DNA from: Parelaphostrongylus tenuis
Lineage: Eukaryota; Nematoda; Chromadorea; Rhabditida; Metastrongylidae
Length of the DNA: 64,000 nucleotides
Direction: 5' to 3'
NCBI GenBank assembly: GCA_019055375.1
Contig: JAHQIW010002010.1
Span: 62,001 to 126,000 of the forward strand
A program made the position numbers and the translations under genes. The notes below the pieces were generated by a model. The model saw nothing but the letters and a program-made list of their open reading frames with translations, did not search any database and was not told where the DNA came from. Shown here one piece after another: positions 55,736-64,000 of this stretch. Positions within the stretch are counted from its first letter, which is position 1, and every line of letters starts with the position of its first letter.

Positions 55736-58700
55736 ATGCAAGCGCCTCCGACTTCAGAGGAGGCAGCTGTCTTCGAGGACAGCAACTTGTCAGTGGAGTC
55801 AGTCGAGTCGAGTTCAATCCCTTCGTCGGTTCAAGCATCGTCGGCTACTCAAGAACAAGCAGACACCAATGAGGGTATGGTTTTTTGAGCTCTAGTTAAT
55901 TTTTATTATTCAATTATCTATTGTTTTTAAGCTCAACGGTGCTTAGTTGTATGCAAAATTTTGACATCAGTCGGACTCGAACCCGCATCTCAGCTTTTCC
56001 AGGGGGCGCGTTGCTTAATTCATTGCACTACCGACGCCTGCTTTGCCACTACTCTTATTATTTTCTACTATATCCCAACATATTTGTATTTTTATTTCTT
56101 TATGAGTTGTTCTTTTCTCCAAATAGAACTCACACGAGGTTGGTATTTCTCCCTTTAAATTCGATGGCAACGTTCCGGCGATTTCGACTTCGTCAGAGAA
56201 TCGGCGTGCTATTTGTCGTACCATATCTAATTAATCCTTTAATACTCTGTTTGATTCGAGAAAATCCTGAGAGATTGTAGATTGTAAAAGATTTCACCTA
56301 CACGTACGAAACACCCAATAATGTGGAGTGCTGTGCAAAAGCATTTGCGTCAGCCGGGATTCGAACCCAGATCTCACTCCTTCCGGGAGCGTATGCTAAC
56401 CGTTGCACCACGGATGCTCCTGTCCGATCCCGGCTGAAGCAGCGTCGGTGGTGCAACGGTTAGCATATGCTCACGGTAGGAGTGAGATCTGGGTTCGCAT
56501 CCCGGCTGACGCAAATGTTTTTGCACAGCACTCCACATTATTGGGTATATCATAACATCATACCACTGCAAGTGGCAGTAAGAATTCTGACTGATTATAC
56601 ATATACGGAATATTGAGTAGTTTCATAAGATTGGCACTATATTAGTAAAACCAAATTTGGTGATCATAAATGATCAACATTGAATTGTTTTGGTGCCGTT
56701 CAATTGCGCGTTTTCTCGGGAACAGTTTGGTATACGACTTGGCCATAGTTGTTCTGATATGGATCTGTCGTGGGAACGAATTCGCTTGCTACTCATGCAT
56801 TAATGACGCGTAAGGGAAGAGCACTAATGAAGCACAACGCAAGGTTGTGGAGCTTGGGGCGATGATATGGTTCCCAAAGGACGGAGGAAGTGGTTTGCGA
56901 AGTTCGGAGCTGAGGAGAGCAGCCTAGAGGCTCGGTCTTGCTTGGCCCATCCACAGAAACCTCCACTATCCCCGAAGGGACGACGTTTGCCCAGGTGAAG
57001 TACACGATTCTATAAAGATTCTTCTGCTGAACAAAAACCTTCCCTAAAAGTTTGGTCGTCGTTCGAATGCCCAGATCTCTGCAATTTCAATAATATGTGT
57101 AGTTTTCGAAATAGCCTCTTTATTATGTTCTAGCAGCGAAAGTGAAGTCATGTTTTACACCCAGTTCGCTTTATTTGCTCGACTGGGGCTTCTATATGAC
57201 TGTTCAATCAAATTTCACTAGTCACTCGATAGCCTAAATCTCGAGGATTTCGATGATGTGATTGCCTTTTTGAAAGGTCATCATAGAAGGGTGTGGGAGC
57301 AAAAAGAAGATTGTGTTTCGCACTCAAAGTTTTTATCGAACAGAAAGCTTTATATGCACCAAAAACTATATGGCCATATAGAGAAAATCATGGAGTTCAG
57401 AGTAGCAGGAAAAAGACCTAAGGTCCTTCTTTCCAAATGAAGGAAAATTCCTATTTAAATAACAAAAATCACTCGCCTCTTGCGAGTTGCGCTGTGCAAT
57501 CAATCAGCCGCTGTCCCTAAAGGGTTAACTTGCGCGCCGCTTCGTTAGCAATTTCCCTTATTTAGTGCCATTCGTGCATGAGTAGCAAGTGAGTTTGTTT
57601 CCACGACAGCTCCATCTCAAAACAAGTATGTGATATGACGCATAATGTGGAGGGGGAACTGTGGCCAAGTGGCTAGTAGTGCTCGACGTGGTTAGATGCG
57701 GAGCTCATCCCACCGCCTCCAGACACTCTCCAGCAGTCAATAAAGCCCTTCGAAACGCGCCAGTCTGGCTTATCCTCGACATTTCAAGGAGACTTGCTTG
57801 GCCAGTATTTTCTATCGACTATCGTGAAGAATATCGATTCCTCAAGCGAGCGTAGAGGCGAGTAGAACACTAGAACTACTGAGACCCGCGCAGTAGAAAA
57901 AGAAACCGTTTATGCTGGTTAAATAAAGTGATAGAGTGGTGACATATAGTACGTCCAGTCTGTGACGTCACCGAAATTGCCGGGACGTTAGCCGTCATTT
58001 CTAAGGGAGAAATACTAACGACATGTATGTTTCATCCTGAAAATGAAGTTTTTTGAAACCAAGATTACTTTTGTTTTTCGTTTTTACTGCTTTTCCGCGG
58101 TGTTACTTTGATACAAGTAAACCTAAAATAATCGAGTAATGAACAAAAAGCAGAAAAAAACCAAGCCCATTAATTACTGATGACTGATAAATATGATAGA
58201 GAGGTGTTGAGGAATGAGTGGTGGGGTGTGTAAGCGGTGGTCCTGGTGATGTAGATGTAAAACACGTCCCCGGTATGGGGAAACGCGGGTTCAACTCCCG
58301 TCTGAGGTCGGATTTTCGTTCACCGCTCATTCTCTTAGTTCATGAAATTTTTCCTTCTCAAGCCGAGGTCAAGACAATATCAGCCTTTTGAATCACTCCT
58401 TTGTTGTTTTAGGAAATCATTCTCAATCGTCAAATGTCCCACCGTCAACACCGAAATCAGCGCCCAGAGTAATTTCCGCTGACGTCACACATCGCCAGGT
58501 CAGTTCTGCTTCTGACCATCGTCATGGCTCCGTTCTACCTTTTCTTCTCTCTTATTTCAGTCTATTTATAACTTCTTTTTCTTTCGAACGGCCTTCTACA
58601 GCCTTATTGTCTTTTGATATTCATCCATCTTTGAGGTGGAAGTGAAGGATCTGATTGAGTACGAATGGCCGCACAAATCAGGCGACAAATATTTCCTCCA

Positions 58701-61700
58701 AGTAGGTTTTTTTCCTGCTAATATTTCAATGAGTATTGAACGTTTTTTTCACTTTTCCTTAATTCATTTCGGTTTTCACTTCTTTTTGATCCTTAAACGC
58801 ATGTGGGTGATGTGGCCGAGCAGTTGTAATGCTCGTCTCGACGCGCGTGAAGCCAACCCCTCCCTCCCCCCATCCCTCTCCAACGGTCAACAACCCTATG
58901 GAACTACGAAGGCCCTATGAAACGCCATAGCCAGGCTATCGTAAGGAGACTCGCTCAGCCAGTGTTCTTTAGCGATCAAGAAGAAGAAAAAACGATTGGA
59001 AATTTGAAGTACTGTGATCCACACAGTGAAACAAACGCATTTGGAGCAGTGGTTAGAGGTCTTGTGGAACAGACGCGGTCAAGCAACCAGTAGTCGATGG
59101 TTCAATCCCGAGTTAAAGCCTCATGAAACATTACATCCATCTAGGGTCGGTGAGTTGGTACAAAATTTCTCTGGGAGGATAAGCGGCACTGACTCATTAC
59201 AGCGGTAGGCTATCGCGAGTCATTGTAAAGGTCAGATATGCATTCAGTCACTTCAAACGAAGATAGGAATTGAAGCCGAATGCATGACTCACCCCTCAAG
59301 TGTCGATTTTTTCCGTGAGCTTTACCTTTTTGAAGAGAACCTCTACCCACTATAGAAGTCACACTTCTGCGCCCACAAGTGACTTCTATGGAGGTCATGC
59401 TTCATGTTCATAAAAGAAATGTGCCATGAATATCGCACGTTTTTCCGTAGCTTAGCATCCCTGTAGAAAGAAAGCTTTATTGGTTGATATACGCGATTAA
59501 TTCATGGAAAATTTTGGTGAGAGGTCGGCCATGATATTGATCTGATGCTGTTTAGACTCTAATCTCCTCGGATAGTTGAGCTCGTTTTCCTTGGAATTTC
59601 CAGATTTCCAGAGCCAATCACATTCTGCCTTTGCGGACATATATTTAGCTCTTTCGGGACCGTGGAGACACCTCCCCTGGATGTCTGACCCTCTACGTGT
59701 CAACGCTGAACGATCCGCTATACCTCCTGTGCATTTCCAACCGCGAGCACGGGAACGCATTAGACGTATAATCGTATTGTTGTTCTTATCTTCCTACTTA
59801 TAAGAATAATAGATTTACATACAAGATAACATTGGAAAATAACAACAACAATACAATTTAGATGGTACAATGACATTAAATGCGTTCCCACGCTGTAGGT
59901 TAGAAGTGCATAGATGGTGGAGCAGACCGCCCAGCGTTTCCACGCAGGGTTTAGAGATTGAGAGGAGGTGATCTATCGTTGCGAAAGGGTTAGAGTATTC
60001 GACTTCAGACAGAGTGGTGTTCTGCTAAACTGTTCAGATCATCTGCACTTACAAATACTCGTGCAACACATCAGGCACAGATTAATACATTTTTTTTACT
60101 TGCGGTCTAGAGCCACAGAGGATTTCCGGCGGCCGCCTGTTCCCTTTCAAAAATAAGGTACCATATGGTGTAGGGATACACGTCGGCCATTGCGTTCCTT
60201 GGCAGCGTGAATGCCAAGAGATCGCCACGTATTGTATTTGGGCGAGAAACATCTCAATCTATTCGGGTCGCCGTCTATAGTTTTTGGTACAAGATTATCT
60301 TTTTGTTGGCCTTTCAAAACTTCTGTTCGAAGCTTTTGAAGCGTGTTTTTAGACTTTTTTCCATTTTTTGGGCCGAACAACAGAGCAACGGCCTTATGAA
60401 TTAGTTCACCGCTCCAAAACTTATTACTGAGTGCCACATCAATGCTAATTTTGATACGATGGTCTCAAAGCTGTGATTGGTTCATCCCAAATGGGTTAAC
60501 ACATACTGGTCTATAATAGTGCCACCAAGGGAGATGTTTTAGCAGCGTACCTCACTAACAAATGTTTCTTCAAAGAGGCAGGGAACTCTTCCAGATAGCT
60601 TCTCCTAGATTATTTAGCTCAAAAGGTGCTCTTCCCGCGACAATATCCACCAAACAACAGATTTATGGATAAGCTCAGCTTTATGGATAAGCTATCAGTG
60701 GAGTCCTTCATGTATGGGGAGAAAAACGTTGCGGTAAGATGAGTCTATGTGGGTGCAAAGTATGTTATCGGGGGACAAATGAAGAAACGACCCTTTTCGC
60801 CGGATAAGAACTTTTCATAAGAATGTTAGTAATTCATTCGGAAACTGAGATCCCTGGCTAGTGCGCTGAGTGGCTACTTTATATGGTACATACCGTTCAT
60901 TCTCTTATTCATGAGCAAGTAATAGTAATTTATCAAAATTATTCTATTTGATCCGTCATCACAATGAAGAATAAGTGGTCGGGCAAATGTGCCTCGGTGG
61001 TGTAGTGGTTAGAGCACGCGTCCCCTGATAGGATGAAAACGCGGGTTCGATTCCCGCCTGAGGCCGTGTTTTTGCTCACCACTCAATTCTCTAAGTTATA
61101 TATGTAACATCATAACACTGCGATAAGCAGTGGAAAATACTATAATTTTGTCATCACAATGTTTTTTTTTCCACTGGGCAGATCTCAGTACTTCTCATTC
61201 AATTCGTTTTTCGTCTTCTTCAATGGCGTAGAACATTGATTGGGCTAGTCCCCTTCTTGAGAATAGCCTTGCTGTGGCGTTCTCCACAGGACGTTGTTGT
61301 TGCCTGCCGGAGAGAGCTGAGGGTTGGAGCTCGACTCTACGCGCGTTGCAACAGCATCACAACCACTCGGCCTCGGCACCCCCCCCCCCCCCCCCAATAG
61401 TAATACATAGTAATAATAATACTCATCGTCATGTAGTGGGTGCGTGGTAAAAGGTCTTTTGCAATACACATTGAATTGTTTGCTGATTCAATTCTACATC
61501 CGAGCTTGAACCTTCCTCCTTTCCGAAGTCGGTGAACTGATACCCGACTCGCCTCAGCATGTAGCGCTGACTCGATACATCGGTAGACCGCTGCGAGTCA
61601 CTGTAAAATCCTACGCATTCAGTTACCTCTAACGATCCCTGGTGATGTCGAATGCGGGCAGAATCCCTCAGGATTGAATAGGGGTCACGAGCTTTATCCT

Positions 61701-63789
61701 CTATTGTTTTATTTTGTGCTAGAAGTCTTTGTATCAGGAAAGTAGAGTGTCTGTAATTTGAGGAACAAGTTGGAGATCTATTGGATATAAAGTCTTTCTC
61801 AAGAAAGTTTCCCGAGATGAGTCGTCGCAAAGTGGAGAAAGTCGAGAGAGATTGGCTTTGCTCTACATACAATATTCATCAAATAATGAATGAGACACGT
61901 AGGTTATTTTGTATTTGAAATATTTTGAAATTACAGAGTCATTCAAATAAGTAATTTTTAGAATTGCGTGATTTGTGTGCAATGCGAGCAGTCGAGATTC
62001 ATGATCTGATGGCTAGCGAATATCCGTCAATATATCAGGTGAGAATAATATTTATCCTCTAGTAATTCTCAAGCCAAAGGGTCAGTTAACAGACTGGCTA
62101 ATGGTGCACAACGCAGGGTTGGTCTCTCACTTCCCCAATACTCTCCGGCAAAAAATTTCAAATACGCCGCAGAACATCCTGGCTACCCTCGAGATTGCAA
62201 GAATTCACGCTCGACCAATTTTTCTCAAGAAAACGAGCAAACGAATGCTAGTACTGGGATCCGTACAATAGAAAAAAAAAAGCTGTGAGAGGCAAATAAA
62301 GTAGAATGAAGTAAATTTTCAAGACCGACTATTTGTTAATCCTTTCGAGGACCAACGATAGTAGGATGGCGGCATCTGCATGTCTGTGCATGCATGTCTG
62401 GTTGTCGGCCTGTTAACCACGAGACGCGACACCGCCATTACAGTAGCTGAGTGAGATTTGACGTCTACGGCTCAATACGAAATGTGCCGCATGATCCTTG
62501 AAGGGTTAACCTCGACAACGTTTAGTAATTAACAGTTTTCTCTGGAAAGCCAAGCGCGAGGTTGTAGTCATACGTTTACTCTATGGGCTGACCTTTTTGA
62601 AGTCTCTTCTTCAGAGTCTGGATAGATCAGGTTTTCTGCAACTTATTAGGCCAAACACTTCCAGTATGATTTCTGTCTAAGGATGGAGATGTCTGACAGA
62701 GCGAGTTGTAGACAACTTCGTCTCTCCAGGCTTTGAAGGCGGTGAAATCGTCGCTGTGTTCGAATAAATTATATTATGAACTCGTGTTTGCCTTACTAAG
62801 GAAAAATTGCGATTTATTGAAAAATATTCATAATGATGAGAGCAGGTGTGGAGCAGCGGTTAGAGAGCTCTGCAACGCACGTGGTCGATCAGCCAAAGGT
62901 CGATAGTTCGATCTGGCTCTCAAAGCTCACCAACCTTCCATCCAATCTGGGTAGTTGAATCGGTACCAGACTTGTTTGGGAAGATGCTTGATACATCGGT
63001 AGGGGACCGCGAGTTAGTGTAAAGGCCAAAAATGCGTTCAATCACCTCGAATGAGTCTTGGTGGAGTCGAATGCAGAGCTCTTCCCTCTAGGACTGATCC
63101 ACACCAGAACCTTTATCCTTTATTTCACACTTTCAGTCATCTTTATAAGATTGACTGTTTTACACTGCTTTGCCAGATGCGTTTCATCGTATAAATTCGT
63201 ATTTTTCTCGAACACATTCTCAGGAATTCCAAAAAATCACAGCTGAACGTCACAAGGCTTTGATGGCTGAACAAGCAAAAGAGATGGAAGCGGTAAGCCT
63301 ATTTCTGAGATATTCTAAATTGTACTTACTTTCCTTAGAAATGATGGGATTTAGTGTTTAGATTTGTTGGTTGAACAAAAATGATTCAAACTAGGATAAA
63401 AGAGTCTTAAGATGTCCTCTGTCTTATTAATTTTGCTTTTTTTCTTTCAATTTTTGCGCGAATTTACTTGATAAAGATAAAAAACGACTCGAAAAAATTG
63501 GCCGACCTACGTGAAAAGGCGATCAGAAGTGCTGCTGATTTCAATAAGGAACTTCAATTGACGAAGAAGCTGGAACGTCAGCATTATTGGGATGTACAAA
63601 CATCGGTAAACAAACTTTTTTCACCATCACTTTTCCGTGATTAGTGCCAGAAAATATCTTCTTAATGGATTTTTTTTAGATTATTCAATCTGCTGCAAAT
63701 AAGTGGCGAAAGCTTCCAGCAAGATATACCAAACCAGACCCTTATCCTGTCGCTCTCATTCATGGACAATATCAGAATTATTATCGAAG
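55736..63789 (+). CDS. phf-10: PHF10/SAYP-type PBAF chromatin-remodelling subunit, 5' part
   Basis: Exons: 55736-55874, 58413-58498, 58636-58701, 61763-61898, 61962-62038, 63224-63292, 63477-63605, 63680-63789; every junction fits in phase (about 270 residues so far). The N-terminus is Ser/Glu-rich. The SAY-type domain is clear: 'DLIEYEWPHKSGDKYFLQ', 'DLLDIKSFSRKFPEMSRR', 'HDLMASEYPS' and 'YPVALIHGQYQNYYRR', as in vertebrate PHF10. PHF10 is a subunit of the PBAF form of SWI/SNF; the C-terminal PHD fingers expected from the family lie past the window. ATG 55736 was chosen because a TTTCTCTAG acceptor (55689-55697) lies 38 nt upstream, a possible trans-splice site. The large introns hold all three SINE families, TTAA repeats and mariner pieces. 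The last donor is at 63790. Confidence 0.93.
55965..56045 (-). repeat. tRNA-like segment (tRNA-SINE 1), intronic
   Basis: Minus strand: 'GTAGTGCAATGAATTAAGC' and 'GGGTTCGAGTCCGACTGA'. Confidence 0.6.
56310..56580. repeat. tRNA-SINE 1 palindrome, intronic
   Basis: The left arm (minus, 56316-56415) and right arm (plus, 56440-56550) mirror from 'CCCAATAATGTGGAGTGCTG' to 'CAGCACTCCACATTATTGGG', including both A-box-like 'GTGGTGCAACGGTTAGCATA' and T-arm regions. A CCACTGC..GCAGTGG-like hairpin follows on the right only (56557-56573). Confidence 0.88.
56640..57640. mobile_element. Mariner fold-back with MITE-A inside, intronic
   Basis: A plus-strand mariner start (56660-56960, 'GATCTGTCGTGGGAACG', helix-turn-helix region) and a minus-strand partner (57540-57635, 'GCTACTCATGCACGAATGGC' on the minus strand) are inverted. 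Between them lies a MITE-A-like segment ending CCCTAAAGGGTTAA (57515-57528). Confidence 0.65.
57655..57945 (+). repeat. tRNA-SINE 3, full length, intronic
   Basis: Head 'GTGGCCAAGTGGCTAGTAGT' (Leu/Ser-type), body 'AGACACTCTCCAGCAG', 'GGAGACTTGCTTGGCCAGTA', and an A-rich end with 'AAATAAAGT'. Confidence 0.75.
57950..58230. other. Intronic spacer
   Basis: Nothing recognised apart from a possible SINE 1 3' flank near 58120-58150. Confidence 0.35.
58236..58325 (+). repeat. tRNA-like segment (tRNA-SINE 1), intronic
   Basis: 'CCTGGTGATGTAGATGTAAA' head, 'CGGGTTCAACTCCCGTCTGA' T arm, and the 'TCACCGCTCATTCTCTTAG' flank. It ends about 85 bp before a PHF10-type exon. Confidence 0.65.
58803..59010 (+). 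repeat. tRNA-SINE 3, intronic
   Basis: Head 'GATGTGGCCGAGCAGTTGTA', body 'AAGGAGACTCGCTCAGCCAG', and an A-rich end. Confidence 0.65.
59030..59335 (+). repeat. tRNA-SINE 2, intronic
   Basis: Head 'TTTGGAGCAGTGGTTAGAGG', body 'TAGGGTCGGTGAGTTGGTAC', 'CGCGAGTCATTGTAAAGG', and tail 'GAGCTTTACCTTTTT'. Confidence 0.75.
59340..60980. other. Intronic stretch with TTAA-type repeat pieces and one unknown frame
   Basis: 'CTTTCGGGACCGTGGAGAC' (59654-59672) begins a repeat related to 54985. A 96-codon minus frame (60147-60437) is basic and unrecognised. A MITE-A end fragment lies at 60785-60890. 'GGGTTAA' at 60494 may be a TTAA-element end. Confidence 0.35.
60985..61150 (+). repeat. tRNA-SINE 1, best-preserved tRNA-like copy, intronic
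   Basis: The acceptor stem GCCTCGG/CTGAGGC pairs over seven positions, the D arm and A box (GTGTAGTGGTTAGAGCAC) and T arm (GCGGGTTCGATTCCCGC) are intact, and length is tRNA-like. The expected anticodon stem positions do not pair; a shifted 4-bp stem around CCTGATA is possible. The 3' flank and CACTGC/GCAGTG hairpin follow. I call it a SINE because identical flanks occur elsewhere. Confidence 0.8.
61212..61378 (-). repeat. tRNA-SINE 3, intronic
   Basis: Minus strand: head 'GAGTGGTTGTGATGCTGTTG', body 'CTCTCTCCGGCAGGCAACAA', and end near 61215. It borders a C17 homopolymer (61379-61395). Confidence 0.65.
61379..61395. repeat. Poly-C tract (17)
   Basis: An uninterrupted C run at the head side of a SINE 3 copy. 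Its length may be unreliable in the assembly. Confidence 0.9.
61470..61710 (+). repeat. tRNA-SINE 2, head degenerate, intronic
   Basis: Body 'GTCGGTGAACTGATACCCGA', 'GTAGACCGCTGCGAGTCACT', and tail 'GAGCTTTATCCTCTATTG'. It ends 50 bp before a PHF10-type exon. Confidence 0.65.
62080..62310 (+). repeat. tRNA-SINE 3, intronic
   Basis: Head 'AACAGACTGGCTAATGGTGC', body with 'ACTCTCCGGCAAAA', and an end with A10 and 'AAATAAAGT'. Confidence 0.6.
62336..62509. mobile_element. Small TTAA-flanked piggyBac-like MITE, intronic
   Basis: TTAA at 62336-62339 and 62506-62509 with inverted ends TCCTTTCGAGGA/GATCCTTGAAGGG. The core 'GCCATTACAGTAGCTGAGTG' is shared with 14725, 16190 and 35094. It carries no gene. 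Confidence 0.6.
62845..63125 (+). repeat. tRNA-SINE 2, full length, intronic
   Basis: Head 'GTGTGGAGCAGCGGTTAGAG', B box 'AGTTCGATC', body 'AATCTGGGTAGTTGAATCGG', and tail 'CCTTTATCCTTTATTTC'. Confidence 0.75.
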
Positions 63790-63799
63790 GTTCGTCTTC

Positions 63800-64000
63800 T
63801 TTCTGAAATGATATGGTTTTTGATACCTTCCATTGTCGCAGTGTATTTCTCAAACCTTCGAAGACTTAGCGCTTTTCATTTTTTCTTGAGACTTTCGGTA
63901 ATCCATTCAATAACGCTGAAATGTGGCGATTCCTATACTGCTCTTGTTTCTAGGAACGACCATCTTAGCGCTCTGTAACAGCGAAAATAAGTTTGATTCG
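63800..64000. repeat. MITE-A fragment at the window edge
   Basis: 'TTCGAAGACTTAGCGC' and 'TCGGTAATCCATTCAATAACG' resemble MITE-A end blocks. The element is cut by the window end. Confidence 0.4.

Noticed and set aside
60988..61064. Candidate tRNA gene with good acceptor, D and T arms
   Set aside because: The anticodon stem does not pair in the normal register, and the same segment with the same flanks recurs at 44656, 44259 and elsewhere, so it is a tRNA-derived repeat.

Overview
The window is repeat-rich, AT-rich animal DNA, most likely from a strongyle-type (clade V, hookworm-like) nematode. That is an inference. It rests on short introns with TTTCAG-like acceptors, splice acceptors a few bases before start codons (as at trans-splice sites), an internal array of the nematode telomere repeat TTAGGC, and the proteins found. 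No bacterial or viral gene was recognised.

Four spliced or spliceable genes can be read by conservation, and most exon junctions fit in phase. On the minus strand, in transcription order: (1) a Porcupine/MOM-1 O-acyltransferase (45079-48964, nine exons seen, N-terminus missing); (2) an RMND5-type subunit of the GID/CTLH ubiquitin ligase (42704-43852, one uninterrupted exon); (3) an 18-kb PPP1R21-type coiled-coil gene (24122-42252, sixteen exons seen). Genes 2 and 3 lie about 450 bp apart, each with an acceptor just before its ATG, so they may form an operon. On the plus strand, a PHF10/SAYP-type chromatin-remodeller subunit starts at 55736 and runs off the right edge.

The rest is mobile DNA. 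From 1 to 24 kb there is almost nothing but repeats: a MITE with long inverted ends (MITE-A), a 1.1-kb duplicated repeat, and a decayed mariner. From 24 to 64 kb, introns and intergenic DNA carry about thirty tRNA-like segments from at least three tRNA-derived families, piggyBac-like elements with TTAA ends, and mariner fold-backs.

The most unusual content is a family of repeats carrying hammerhead self-cleaving RNA motifs. Five have the full core (4324+, 5178-, 5667+, 51826-, 52334+), one has a probable cleavage-site mutation (42012+) and one is a core-less remnant (46645-). Three loci have the motifs, or their remnants, as head-to-head inverted pairs. The best of these (51718-52426) is flanked by an exact 10-bp direct repeat, as if the whole palindrome had inserted as one unit. 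One single copy abuts a TTAGGC array. Inverted duplication recurs in the tRNA-like and mariner-derived repeats of this window, which suggests a shared route of formation.
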